Shown: piece after piece, positions 7,954 to 16,514 of the stretch
How positions within the stretch are numbered: position 1 is the first letter of the stretch
Layout: each line of letters starts with the position of its first letter
DNA from: Nocardioides sp. Iso805N
Lineage (GTDB): Bacteria; Actinomycetota; Actinomycetes; Propionibacteriales; Nocardioidaceae
DNA length: 64,000 nucleotides
NCBI RefSeq assembly: GCF_000364605.1
Contig: NZ_KB822579.1
Location: 62,001 to 126,000 of the forward strand
Direction of reading: 5' to 3'
Program-made: the position numbers and the translations under genes
Notes under the pieces: generated by a model
Told to the model about the DNA's origin: nothing
What the model saw: the letters and a program-made list of their open reading frames with translations, nothing else
The model's database searches: none

Positions 7954-8823
7954 ATGGCCGCTCCGCTCTCCGCCTGTCTGATCGTGCGGGACGAGGCTGT
8001 CGAGATCGCGGCGTGCATCACCGCGATCGCGCCGTACGTCGACGAGGTGGTGGTGGCCGACACCGGCTCCACCGACGGGACCGCCCAGCTGGCCCGGCGG
8101 GCCGGCGCGCGGGTCGTCGAGGTGCCGTGGAGTGACGACTTCGCCGCAGCCCGCAACGCTGCGACGGCGGCGTGCGAGCACGACTGGATCCTCAGCCTCG
8201 ACGCCGACGAGCGGCCCGAGGGAGATCCGACGGCACTGCGCGAGCTCCTGACAGAGATCACCGCGCAAGCGGTCGGGGTGGCCTTCCGCATCGAGGGACC
8301 CAACCCGCGCGGCGCGATGCCGCACCGGGCGCTGCGCCTGTTCCGCCGCAGCGCGGCGCAGTGGCAGGGCCGGGTGCACGAGGAGGTGGTCGCACGCGAG
8401 GGTGCCCGGCTCGAGGTCGCGCAGCTTCCCGAGCGTGCGTTGACGCTGGTGCACACCGGGTACGTCGACCCTGCGGCCTTCGCCCGGAAGGTCGAGCGGA
8501 ACCTGGCCCTGGCCCGCGCCGAGGTGGCCGAGCTGACAGCGCAGGACGAGCCCGCCGATCGCCGGATCGCCGCCCTGCTCGATCTCGGCCGGACCGAGCT
8601 CGCGGCCGGGCTGCGGGCCGATGGCGCCGCGACGCTGAGCCGGGTGCGTGACCTGGCCGGGCCGGGTGCCGCAGCCTGGGTCTGGGCCACCGACTTCCTG
8701 GCCTGGGACGGCTTGCGTCACGGCCAGGTCGACGAGGTCTGGGACCTGGTCGCCGAGCTGGTCGAGCAGGGCGCGGGGGAGCAGCACGTCCGCCCGTTGA
8801 CCGAGCGGCTGCTAGCGGACTGA
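7954..8823 (+). CDS. Glycosyltransferase family 2 (SunS-like, with helical C-terminal region)
   Basis: A 289-aa soluble protein. The GT-A fold opens with L-S-A-C-L-I-V-R-D-E and continues with V-V-A-D-T-G-S-T-D-G-T, then the metal-binding D-A-D-E (D-x-D type) near residue 75 in L-S-L-D-A-D-E-R. The last 100 residues are helical and TPR-like, as in the short GT2 enzymes that resemble WaaE/KdtX. Acceptor and donor cannot be told from sequence. The ATG at 7954 has no ribosome site but a TACCGT -10 box at 7941-7946, so the transcript is probably leaderless. It is separated from nagB by the palindromic repeat and is likely an independent unit. Confidence 0.82.
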   Translation: MAAPLSACLIVRDEAVEIAACITAIAPYVDEVVVADTGSTDGTAQLARRAGARVVEVPWSDDFAAARNAATAACEHDWILSLDADERPEGDPTALRELLTEITAQAVGVAFRIEGPNPRGAMPHRALRLFRRSAAQWQGRVHEEVVAREGARLEVAQLPERALTLVHTGYVDPAAFARKVERNLALARAEVAELTAQDEPADRRIAALLDLGRTELAAGLRADGAATLSRVRDLAGPGAAAWVWATDFLAWDGLRHGQVDEVWDLVAELVEQGAGEQHVRPLTERLLAD

Positions 8824-8994
8824 GCGGGGGAGCACCGGGCCCAGGAGCCCACCAGTGCGGCGGCCCGAACGCTACGGTCAGCGAGCCGTCGGCCGGTGTG
8901 GCTCTGGCGGGTGGCGTTGCGCTGAGGCATAGTGACGAGTGGCGTTGCCTCGAGGCCGGTTCCGAGTTTCGGGCACGCCCGCTCGGGAGGCGGT

Positions 8995-11900
8995 GTGCTG
9001 CCACTTGTCAGATTCGTCCGCGTTGCGACTCGCGATCATCGGGTCGCGGTAGGCAGTGCCGCCCTGGCGGTGGTCGGGTTGGTGGCCCTCACGGCTCCTG
9101 CATACGCGACCGCCGCGACCGAACAGACCACCGCAGCCCAGCCCAGCACGTCACCGAGCACCTCACCGAGCACCTCGCCGAGTACGTCACCGAGCACCTC
9201 GCCGAGTGCTTCAGCCTCTCGCAGCACATCACCCAGTGCATCAGCGTCGGAGTCGCCAGCGGTTCCGTCGACCTCGCCGTACCAGCCGTCGCCGTCGCCC
9301 TCACCGTCCTCCGCGGCGACGAACGTCCCGACCCCACTCGTGCAGCAAGCGAAGGGCCCGGCGGTAGCGGCAGCGGTCGCGTCTCCGAACGCCCTCGTGC
9401 CAGCGGCGGACACCGTCCGGATGGCGTGGGTCGGGACCCCGGCCGCCCGGCCGCCCGACACCGGACTGCTGACGCTGCAGGCGGCCCTGAATGCCGCGCC
9501 AGCCAACCAGACGGTGTCCTTCGACCCCAACGACTACGTGTTCTCCACGCGGCTGACAGTGCCTCGCAACGTTCAGCTCGCGACCACCGCACCTTCGACG
9601 TTGTTCGGCCAGTTCACCGTGTCCGGCGCCGGCCTGTCCGCGACCGGAGACGTCACCTTCGGCGTCTCGGCCACCGGTGCGGTCGTGACCGTGAACACCG
9701 CCGGCTCGAGCATCGCCGGCCTGAAGGTCGTCAACCCCAACGGAGTCCTGCGACCCACCGGCATCCAGCTCGCCGCGGCCGCCACCGGGGTGACCATCAG
9801 CGACTTCACCATGGACGGCGGCGACCAGGCCTCGTCGTTCGGCATCAACATGACGACGGGGTCGGCCACCATCACCAACCCCGTCATCTCCGGCGTCGCC
9901 ACCGGTGTGGGCGTGACCGCGACATCGACCGCTGCGGGCATCTCGGTCACGGATGGTTCGATCTCCGCGGCGTTGGCCGGCATCGGTCTCGGCGCGACCA
10001 CGTCGCCGGTCGTCTCCCGGGTCACCGTTTTCGGCGGCGCCACCGGCACCGGTGTGGACCTGGCGAACTCGAGTGCCGCCACGCTCACCTCCGTGCATGT
10101 CAGTGGGTTCACCCGCAGCATCGGCGCCACCCTCACCAGCACGGCTGCAGGCCCGAGCATCACCGACGCCGTCATCACCGGCGCGCGGAGCGAAGGCATC
10201 TCCCTGGGCTCCACCACCGGGGCCACCGTCACGACCCCGACGGTCTCGGGTACCGACCTGGCGCAGTCGACGGGTATCAACCTGTACAAGTCCGCTTCGG
10301 TGATCCTGGACCGGATCCACGTCAGCCACTTCGCCACCGGTGTGGCCGCGAACGTCGCCGGCACCGGTCAGGGGCCACGCATCATCAGTCCGGTCGTCAC
10401 CGACGTGTCCCTCGGGGGCATCACCCTCGGCTCCACCCAGGGGTCCGTCGTCACCGACCCCCAGGTCACCGGCACCGGCGTGGCCGGCAGCACCGGCATC
10501 AACACGGTGAACGCCGGCCGGGTCTCGGTGTCCGACGCGACCATCCGCGGGTTCGGGTACGGCATCGGCTCGCAGTCCTCGATACCAGCGGGTTCGTTGC
10601 CGCGAGCCGACTTCGTGCTGACGAACATCGACGTGACAGGTGTCGCGAACTCCTCGACCGGCATCTACCTGCTCGGCACCACGAACGCCCACATCACCCA
10701 CGTCGATGCAGACGTCACCGGTCCCGGCGTCGTCGTGCACCAGTCGTCCGGTACTCGTGTCACCGACCTCCGCGTCACAGGGCACGAGGGTCCGAGCTCG
10801 ACGTCCGGCTCGTCCATCTTCCGCGCCTACGACTCCACCGATGCCACCGTCGACCACTCGACCCTGAGAGGCGGCTCGTACGGGTTCTACCTCTCCTCGT
10901 CCGACGGTGTGACCATCACCGATGCTCAGGTCGCCGATGTCGTCGAGTTCGGCGTGTACGCACGCAGCTCCGGCGACGTCGAGGTCACCGACTCGGTCTT
11001 CACCGACAACGCCGGCGCAGGATCCTTCAGCGTCCACCCCAGCGGTGGCGGCCCGAGCCACGACATCACGCTGAGCGACAACACCATGACAGGCAACACC
11101 CTCGGGGTGAACCTGAATACCGGCACCACCGATGTCACCTTCACCCGCAACACCGTCGCCGGTCAGCGGTACGCCGTCTCGATGGCCCCGGCGCACGACG
11201 TCACCATCGCCCACAACACCGTTCGCCAGGCCGACTCCGAACCGGGTGAGGCCGCCATCATGGTGCGACCCCTGCACGAGGACGCGGCGGTGCCCGGCTC
11301 CTACTCCTCATCCGGGGTCGTCGTCCGTGACAACGTCTTCCGTGGAGGCGGCACGTGGATCAAGGTCGGCTCGCCTGACGACTCGACCCCGGATGCGACC
11401 CGCCGTACCCTCCAGGACGCCGTGCTGGTCGTCGGAAACACCTTCCCGGCCGATTCGGTCGCGATCCGCACCTTCCCGAACGCCCTGGTCGGCTCGGAGG
11501 GGGCGGCCCGAGCAGTCCGGGGAGCCCCCGTCGGGCCGTCCGTCGCTGTGGACGCCCGCAACTACGACGACCCCAACGACTGGGGCTCACCGTGCCTGCC
11601 GACCGGCTACCGCGACGGCGACCTCGTCTACGACGGCGGCGGTGCCCGCATCGACGCGCTCACCGTCGCCAGGGTCCTCTACCCCACCAACTGCATCGAG
11701 CTCGCGCTCGCCGAGCAGATGAACGTGGCACTCTCGGCCGGCGACACGCTCACCTGGACCCTCATCCCTCGCAACGACGGGCTGCGGTCAGCGCCAGCGG
11801 GATGGACTGTCACGCAGTTGCTCCCTCAGGGAGCCGAGCTGGTGTCGGTGAGCGGAGCCGGCTACCGCTTCAACGGCCGTGTCGCGACCGCCACCGACGC

Positions 11901-12405
11901 GTTGGGCAAGGGCCGAAGTGGCCCGCGCATCACGGTGCGCGTGCGGATCTCTGGCGGCGTAGCGCCCGGGACGGTGATGAAGAACGTCGCCTACGTCGCC
12001 CCGCTCGGCCGCAGTCACGCGACAGACCTCGACGGCGACGGGTACGTCGACGTCATCGTCGAGCACCGCAGCCCGCTCGTGGTGCCCACCCTCGACACGG
12101 ACACCGACGAGTCACCCACGGACAACGACGCCCAGGGGTTCTGGTCCATCTCCGCGAGCGGCGACGTCGTTCCTCTTCCGCCGTCGACGCTGCCGCCGGG
12201 CGGAGCGCATCCGTCTCCGGGGGTGTGGGTGCCTTCGGGGACGCCATCCGCCGACGAGTTGTCCGGTGAGAGCGACGGAATACTCCCCGGGACCGGTGCT
12301 CCGGCGGGCCTGCTCACCTGGACGATCCTGGGATTCTGCATGGTCTGCGGCGGGGTGGGCGCGACGGCATGGGGTCTGCGACGCCAGCGCGGTGGCCGCA
12401 GCTGA
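8995..12405 (+). CDS. LPxTG-anchored surface protein with Ser/Thr/Pro stalk, beta-helix and DUF11-type domain
   Basis: GTG 8995 is preferred over the upstream ATG 8932 because GGGAGG lies at 8985-8990 and the product then starts with a basic stretch and a signal-peptide core ending A-P-A-Y-A. The 1136-aa protein continues with a low-complexity S-T-S-P repeat stalk (about residues 48-105), a long run of about 23-residue turns rich in Val/Thr/Gly (about 150-810) that reads as a right-handed parallel beta-helix, a DUF11-like module (about 915-1015), and the sorting signal L-P-G-T-G at residues 1097-1101 with a hydrophobic segment and an R-R-Q-R tail. It should be covalently fixed to peptidoglycan by a class A or E sortase, none of which is encoded here. 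The ligand is unknown. Confidence 0.85.
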   Translation: MLPLVRFVRVATRDHRVAVGSAALAVVGLVALTAPAYATAATEQTTAAQPSTSPSTSPSTSPSTSPSTSPSASASRSTSPSASASESPAVPSTSPYQPSPSPSPSSAATNVPTPLVQQAKGPAVAAAVASPNALVPAADTVRMAWVGTPAARPPDTGLLTLQAALNAAPANQTVSFDPNDYVFSTRLTVPRNVQLATTAPSTLFGQFTVSGAGLSATGDVTFGVSATGAVVTVNTAGSSIAGLKVVNPNGVLRPTGIQLAAAATGVTISDFTMDGGDQASSFGINMTTGSATITNPVISGVATGVGVTATSTAAGISVTDGSISAALAGIGLGATTSPVVSRVTVFGGATGTGVDLANSSAATLTSVHVSGFTRSIGATLTSTAAGPSITDAVITGARSEGISLGSTTGATVTTPTVSGTDLAQSTGINLYKSASVILDRIHVSHFATGVAANVAGTGQGPRIISPVVTDVSLGGITLGSTQGSVVTDPQVTGTGVAGSTGINTVNAGRVSVSDATIRGFGYGIGSQSSIPAGSLPRADFVLTNIDVTGVANSSTGIYLLGTTNAHITHVDADVTGPGVVVHQSSGTRVTDLRVTGHEGPSSTSGSSIFRAYDSTDATVDHSTLRGGSYGFYLSSSDGVTITDAQVADVVEFGVYARSSGDVEVTDSVFTDNAGAGSFSVHPSGGGPSHDITLSDNTMTGNTLGVNLNTGTTDVTFTRNTVAGQRYAVSMAPAHDVTIAHNTVRQADSEPGEAAIMVRPLHEDAAVPGSYSSSGVVVRDNVFRGGGTWIKVGSPDDSTPDATRRTLQDAVLVVGNTFPADSVAIRTFPNALVGSEGAARAVRGAPVGPSVAVDARNYDDPNDWGSPCLPTGYRDGDLVYDGGGARIDALTVARVLYPTNCIELALAEQMNVALSAGDTLTWTLIPRNDGLRSAPAGWTVTQLLPQGAELVSVSGAGYRFNGRVATATDALGKGRSGPRITVRVRISGGVAPGTVMKNVAYVAPLGRSHATDLDGDGYVDVIVEHRSPLVVPTLDTDTDESPTDNDAQGFWSISASGDVVPLPPSTLPPGGAHPSPGVWVPSGTPSADELSGESDGILPGTGAPAGLLTWTILGFCMVCGGVGATAWGLRRQRGGRS
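9145..9204 (+). repeat. Five tandem 12-bp units encoding S-T-S-P
   Basis: Five consecutive 12-bp units of the form AGCACSTCRCCG encode the Ser-Thr-Ser-Pro stalk of the surface protein; diverged units continue for about 60 more bases. Units differ mostly at third positions. Such an in-frame 12-bp repeat can change copy number by slippage without breaking the gene, altering stalk length. Confidence 0.85.
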
Positions 12406-12431
12406 CCGAAGCCATGTGTCGGCGCGACCGC

Positions 12432-12506
12432 TGGTGGACGATACTGGGTTTGAACCAGTGACCTCTTCCGTGTCAAGGAAGCGCGCTACCGCTGCGCCAA
12501 TCGTCC
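12432..12506 (-). tRNA. tRNA-Val (anticodon GAC)
   Basis: The minus strand folds into a full cloverleaf: acceptor GGACGAT / ATCGTCC, D-arm with GGTA, anticodon stem CTTCC / GGAAG around loop TTGACAC, T-arm ACTGG-TTCAAAC-CCAGT, discriminator A and an encoded CCA (12432-12434). Anticodon GAC reads GUC valine codons. It lies 29 bases downstream of tRNA-Gly on the same strand and the two are probably cotranscribed. Confidence 0.97.
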
Positions 12507-12535
12507 TGGCACGGCCCGAGGGCCGGGCTGAGATA

Positions 12536-12611
12536 TGGAGCGGACGACGAGGCTCGAACTCGCGACCTCAACCTTGGCAAGGTTGCGCTCTACCAACTGA
12601 GCTACGTCCGC
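12536..12611 (-). tRNA. tRNA-Gly (anticodon GCC)
   Basis: The minus strand gives acceptor GCGGACG / CGTCCGC, D-arm GCTC-AGTTGGTA-GAGC, anticodon stem CAACC / GGTTG with loop TTGCCAA, T-loop TTCGAGC, discriminator T and an encoded CCA (12536-12538). Anticodon GCC reads GGC/GGU glycine codons, GGC being a dominant codon here. Confidence 0.97.
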
Positions 12612-12661
12612 ATGACTCCGCAGCGCCGGTTTCAACCGGTGCCGTGGCGACGACGAGAACG

Positions 12662-13054
12662 TTAGCGGAGGCCCGAACGCCCGCCAACTCCGGGGGCGTC
12701 GTGACGAGCGACCAGGTCGCGGTTGAACTGGATGACCGCCTCCCGCAAGGCGGGCATGACCCGGGGGAGGACGTCGAGCTCGGGGCAAGGGTCGAGGGCG
12801 AGCACCGCGTCGACGTAGGCCTCCAGGGCGAAGGTGAGCAGCGCGGGGTCGTCGGCCGCCTGCGGATGCTGGTGCCGGTGGAGCGCGGTGACGATCGCGA
12901 GGGCGTCCTCGGCGTTGAGCGCGGCGACCTCGCCCAGGACCGTACGGCGAAGGTCCGGGTCGAGTGTGGCGGCCGCGAGGTCCAAGAGGCTCCGGGTCGC
13001 GTCGAGGCGCTCCGCATGGGAGAGATCGCCGTGGGTGGATCCGACAACGGCCAT
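12662..13054 (-). CDS. Hypothetical helical protein
   Basis: A 130-aa acidic, mostly helical protein that I do not recognise. It contains L-S-H-A-E-R-L-D-A-T-R-S-L-L-D-L and a central E-V-A-A-L-N-A-E-D-A-L-A-I-V segment, with no membrane helix, signal or cysteine motif. The start is uncertain: ATG 13054 is chosen because codons upstream of it (to ATG 13132) include CGA, AGG, ATT and TTG that do not match neighbouring usage; a start at 13132 would add 26 residues and has CAGGAG in front of it. It lies between the tetR gene and the two tRNAs, all on the minus strand. Confidence 0.6.
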   Translation of the reverse strand: MAVVGSTHGDLSHAERLDATRSLLDLAAATLDPDLRRTVLGEVAALNAEDALAIVTALHRHQHPQAADDPALLTFALEAYVDAVLALDPCPELDVLPRVMPALREAVIQFNRDLVARHDAPGVGGRSGLR

Positions 13055-13194
13055 GGGCGTCCACTTCGAGATGAGGAGGCGCTGCACGAACACCACCACG
13101 CTAATCGTCTTTCGGAGGCGCCTCAAGGGCATCGGCTCACTGCTCCTGCCCGCCGCTCCCGCCCGGTCGCAGGGGGAGCGCCGGCAGGGGAGTG

Positions 13195-13803
13195 CTAGTG
13201 GCCGAGCAGTGCGACGGTGTGGTCGAGCGCTGCCGAGCGGAGCGTGGTGCCACCGCCGGTGACGATGCCGACACTCAGGCCGTCCCACATCGCGCGCAGC
13301 CGCTCGGAGGTGCCTTCGACGTCGGCGAGTCCGGGCATCGCGTGCCGCAGCAACTGCATGAGGTCGGTGTGCCAGTCGGCGTCGATCTCGCGCTGGGCCG
13401 CGGCCAGCTCGGGATGGTACGGCGCCCTCGCCCACAGCTCGAGCCACAGCTGCCAGCGCGGGTCCTTCTGGTCGATCGCCAGATAGACGTCGGCGAAGGC
13501 TGCGACGGCTCCTGGATCGGCCTGGTCGCTCCCCGTGGCTGCTGCCTTCTCGAGCACCGGGGCGCGCTGCTCGGCGTATGCGGCCTCGCTCCAGCGCAAC
13601 ATCTCCAGGAGCAGCCCGTCGCGGGTCTTGAAGTAGTAGAGCAGGTGTCCGCCGCTGGTCTCCAGGCGTGCGGCCAGTGCGGCGATCGTGAGCTTGCCCA
13701 GGCCGTGCTCGGCCACCATCTCCAGCGCGGTGGTGAGGACCTGCTCGCGCGGGCGCTCCATCCGTCGGTTGTGGCGTGGCACCGGCCCGCCTTTCTGGGT
13801 CAT
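13195..13803 (-). CDS. TetR family transcriptional regulator
   Basis: A 202-aa dimeric repressor type. The N-terminal HTH spans about residues 18-65, with L-T-I-A-A-L-A-A-R-L-x-T-S-G-G-H-L-L-Y-Y-F-K-T-R as the recognition helix region ending in the family Y-Y-F-x-x-R/K turn. The ligand-binding C-terminal part is helical and contains W-Q-L-W-L-E-L-W-A-R. It is divergent from an amino acid/polyamine permease, and two matching 17-bp palindromes lie between them, so it most likely represses the permease-ureohydrolase-amine oxidase operon and possibly itself. An inducer such as agmatine, putrescine or a breakdown product is inference. A shorter start at Met15 is possible. Confidence 0.88.
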   Translation of the reverse strand: MTQKGGPVPRHNRRMERPREQVLTTALEMVAEHGLGKLTIAALAARLETSGGHLLYYFKTRDGLLLEMLRWSEAAYAEQRAPVLEKAAATGSDQADPGAVAAFADVYLAIDQKDPRWQLWLELWARAPYHPELAAAQREIDADWHTDLMQLLRHAMPGLADVEGTSERLRAMWDGLSVGIVTGGGTTLRSAALDHTVALLGH

Positions 13804-13867
13804 CTTCTGGGTGATCGCCGAAGTTTTTTCGTCCGAGGCCTTGACTCTAACCGGTGACGTGAGTCAC

Positions 13868-13903
13868 TTTGAATACCGTTCAAAAGTTTGAATGACGTTC
13901 AAA
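13868..13903. promoter_or_regulatory. Twin palindromic operator (TTTGAA-N5-TTCAAA x2)
   Basis: Two 17-bp sites, TTTGAATACCGTTCAAA at 13868-13884 and TTTGAATGACGTTCAAA at 13887-13903, share the same arms and have centres 19 bp apart. They lie between the divergent tetR and permease genes and end 24 bases before the permease ATG, overlapping the expected promoter/leader. Two tandem sites suggest cooperative binding of two TetR dimers on neighbouring helical turns. Confidence 0.82.
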
Positions 13904-13927
13904 CGTCTGTTGAGGAGGCCCCGGTCC

Positions 13928-15388
13928 ATGACCGATTCCACCATCCTGTCCGCCGACGAGGCGGTCGCGCCGATCGAGGCCGAGCGCAGGCTCGCCCGCG
14001 TGCTCGGCCCCGGCACGGCGGTGCTCCTGGTGCTCTCGTGCATCACACCCGCCTCCAGTCTCTTCATCATCGTTCCGCAGGTGCTCAACACGCAGGGCAG
14101 CGGCGCGGTCCTCACCATCGTCGCCGGCATCCTGGTCTCGGTGGCCGTCGGCGCCTGCTACGCCGAGCTCGGCACCCGCACCGCCAGCTCCGGCGGCGAG
14201 TACGCGATGGTCACCCAGACCCTCGGCAAGGCGGCTGGCTGGCTGACCTTCGCCCTCGCGGCGATCCAGCTGTGGGTGATCCCGCCGATCATCGCGCTGG
14301 GCACCGCCGACTACCTGAGCGACATCGTGCACCTGCCGCGCGCCGCCACCGGCGCGGTCGTGATGCTGATCGCCACCGCCACCGCGATCCTGGACGTCAA
14401 GTCCAACGCGTTCGTCACCGGCATCTTCCTGGGCCTGGAGATCCTGGCCGCCATCGTGGTCACGGTGCTCGGTCTGACCCACCTCCACCGGGGTCCCGGC
14501 GAGCTGATCGCCCCGCACGTCGTGGGTGCGCACGGACTGGAGCCGTTCACGGTCGCGATGCTGATCTCGGGTCTGGCCGTCGGCACCTTCGTGGTCAGCG
14601 GGTTCAACACCGCCGCCTACCTCGCCGAGGAGGTCATCGACCCGCGGCGCAACGTTGCGCGGGTGGTCTTCGCCTCTCTCGGCCTGGGCGCGCTGGTGAT
14701 CCTGGTCCCCACCATCACCACCGTGCTGGCCGTCGGCAACGTGAGCGACCTCGCGACCGGCAACTTCTCGGAGTTCGTGCACGAGTGGGGCGGTCAGGGC
14801 ATCGGCGTGGCGATCAACGTGACCATCGCGATCGCGATCCTCAACGCCGTCATCGTGATGGTGCTGCAGAACGGCCGCGTCGTCTTCGCCTCCGCCCGCG
14901 ACCGCTGCTGGCCGGCCGTGGTCAACGAGACCCTCACCCGCCTGCACCCGCGGTTCGGCACCCCCTGGCTGGCGACCCTGGCCGTCGGCGTACCGGGTGC
15001 CGTGCTCGCCTACGCGGTCAACGTCGAGTCCCTGCTGGGCATCACCGCCGTCGTCCTGGCGATCATGTACGTCGTCGTCGCGGTGGCATCGCTGCGGGTA
15101 CGGCTGACGCCGTCGACGGTGGCCAGCTGGCGGATGCCGCTGTGGCCGGTCGCGCCGCTGCTCGTGATCATCGCCGTCGGGTACGCCGTGTTCGGGTCCT
15201 CGCGCTCGGACCTGCTCGCCACGGCAGTCCTCGTCGTGGTCGCGATGACCTACTACGCCTTCTACCTCGCCCGGCGGCCGCACGACCGCTTCGTGGTGCT
15301 CGACCCGTCGGACGGCACCACCGATCCTTCCGACGCATCCTCCGGCGCATCCTCAGACATGGCCGGCCCGGCCACCGTCGGCGCCTGA
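13928..15388 (+). CDS. APC superfamily amino acid/polyamine permease
   Basis: A 486-aa membrane protein with about 12 helices. TM1 carries V-L-S-C-I-T-P-A-S-S-L-F in place of the usual glycine-rich substrate motif, followed by the S-S-G-G-E-Y segment after TM2 that is conserved in APC transporters. ATG 13928 is preferred over ATG 13892 because GAGGAGG sits at 13912-13918 and the upstream codons overlap the operator. It is the first gene of the tetR-controlled operon and precedes a ureohydrolase and an amine oxidase, which suggests uptake of agmatine, putrescine or a related guanidine/amine. The substrate is not provable from sequence. Confidence 0.88.
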   Translation: MTDSTILSADEAVAPIEAERRLARVLGPGTAVLLVLSCITPASSLFIIVPQVLNTQGSGAVLTIVAGILVSVAVGACYAELGTRTASSGGEYAMVTQTLGKAAGWLTFALAAIQLWVIPPIIALGTADYLSDIVHLPRAATGAVVMLIATATAILDVKSNAFVTGIFLGLEILAAIVVTVLGLTHLHRGPGELIAPHVVGAHGLEPFTVAMLISGLAVGTFVVSGFNTAAYLAEEVIDPRRNVARVVFASLGLGALVILVPTITTVLAVGNVSDLATGNFSEFVHEWGGQGIGVAINVTIAIAILNAVIVMVLQNGRVVFASARDRCWPAVVNETLTRLHPRFGTPWLATLAVGVPGAVLAYAVNVESLLGITAVVLAIMYVVVAVASLRVRLTPSTVASWRMPLWPVAPLLVIIAVGYAVFGSSRSDLLATAVLVVVAMTYYAFYLARRPHDRFVVLDPSDGTTDPSDASSGASSDMAGPATVGA

Positions 15389-15416
15389 CCCGCACTCCCA
15401 GCGAAGGAGCACACCC

Positions 15417-16514
15417 ATGGTCCGCTACGGCCCCCAGTTCGGCCCGGACATCACCTTCCTCGGCGTCGAGCGGTGCGACTGGAGCGACCCGTCGACGTAC
15501 GCCGAGGCCGACGTGGTCATCCTGGGCGCTCCGTTCGACGGCGGCGCCTCGCACCGCGCCGGCACCCGGTTCGGCCCGCAGTTCATCCGGCAGACCTGCT
15601 ACCTGGCCCACGACGGCTCGCGCCCCTCGCTGGCGATGCGGGTCGACGCACTCCAGGACCTGCGGGTGCTGGATGCCGGCGACGTCGAGATGTTCTCCGG
15701 CGACGCGGAGCGCTCGGTGCGCGACCTCCAGGAGGCGGTTCACGCCGTCGCCAGCAACGGCGCCATCCCGCTGATCCTCGGCGGTGATCACACCATCGCC
15801 TGGCCCGACGCCGCCGGTGTGGCCCAGCACTACGGCCAGGGCCGGGTCTCGATGATCCACTTCGACGCCCACGCCGACACCGGCGACATCGAGTTCGGCG
15901 CGCTGGTCGGGCACGGTCAGCCGATGCGTCGGCTGATCGAGTCCGGTGCGCTGCGGGGGGATCGCTTCCTGCAGATGGGCCTGCGTGGGTACTGGCCAGG
16001 TCCGGAGACGCTGGACTGGATGGCGGAGCAGGGCATGAGGTCCTATGAGATGACCGAGATCGTGCACCGCGGCCTCGACGACTGCCTGACCGAGGCCTTC
16101 GAGATCGCCACCGACGAGTGCGACGGCGTCTTCCTCTCCGTCGACATCGACGTCTGCGACCCGGGGCACGCCCCCGGCACCGGTACGCCGGAGCCCGGCG
16201 GCCTCACCGCCCGTCAGCTCCTCGACTCCGTCCGCCGGATCGCCTACGAGCTCCCCGTCGTCGGCATCGACGTTGTCGAGGTCTCACCGCCCTACGACCA
16301 CGCCGACATCACCTCGTTCCTGGCGAACCGGGTGGTGCTGGAGGCGCTGTCGGGCATCGCCCGGCGCAAGCGCGACCAGCGCGACGGCACCCGCTGGGAT
16401 CCCAGCCTTCCCCTTCTCGCCGGGCGCACCACGTCTCGGCGCGGCCTGGCCACGGCCGCCGCACCAGCAACCAGCACGACGACGAGCACAGCAACGAACG
16501 GAGCATCCCGATGA
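15417..16514 (+). CDS. Agmatinase-family ureohydrolase
   Basis: A 365-aa manganese enzyme of the arginase/agmatinase fold. All metal motifs are present: G-G-D-H-T (about residue 122), D-A-H-A-D-T (about 149) and S-V-D-I-D-V-C-D-P (about 241), the last followed by H-A-P-G-T-G-T-P-E-P-G-G as in agmatinase and guanidinobutyrase rather than arginase. It would release urea from agmatine (giving putrescine) or from another guanidine. The last 30 residues are an Ala/Thr-rich low-complexity tail. GAAGGAG precedes the ATG. It ends by overlapping the amine oxidase start (ATGA), which supports a two-step route from guanidine to aminoaldehyde. Confidence 0.87.
   Translation: MVRYGPQFGPDITFLGVERCDWSDPSTYAEADVVILGAPFDGGASHRAGTRFGPQFIRQTCYLAHDGSRPSLAMRVDALQDLRVLDAGDVEMFSGDAERSVRDLQEAVHAVASNGAIPLILGGDHTIAWPDAAGVAQHYGQGRVSMIHFDAHADTGDIEFGALVGHGQPMRRLIESGALRGDRFLQMGLRGYWPGPETLDWMAEQGMRSYEMTEIVHRGLDDCLTEAFEIATDECDGVFLSVDIDVCDPGHAPGTGTPEPGGLTARQLLDSVRRIAYELPVVGIDVVEVSPPYDHADITSFLANRVVLEALSGIARRKRDQRDGTRWDPSLPLLAGRTTSRRGLATAAAPATSTTTSTATNGASR

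Noticed and set aside
8898..11277. Long alternative-frame ORFs inside the beta-helix gene on both strands
   Set aside because: They are rich in Arg/His/Gly/Pro shadows of the GC-biased third codon positions; the +1 frame with signal peptide and LPxTG is clearly the coding one.
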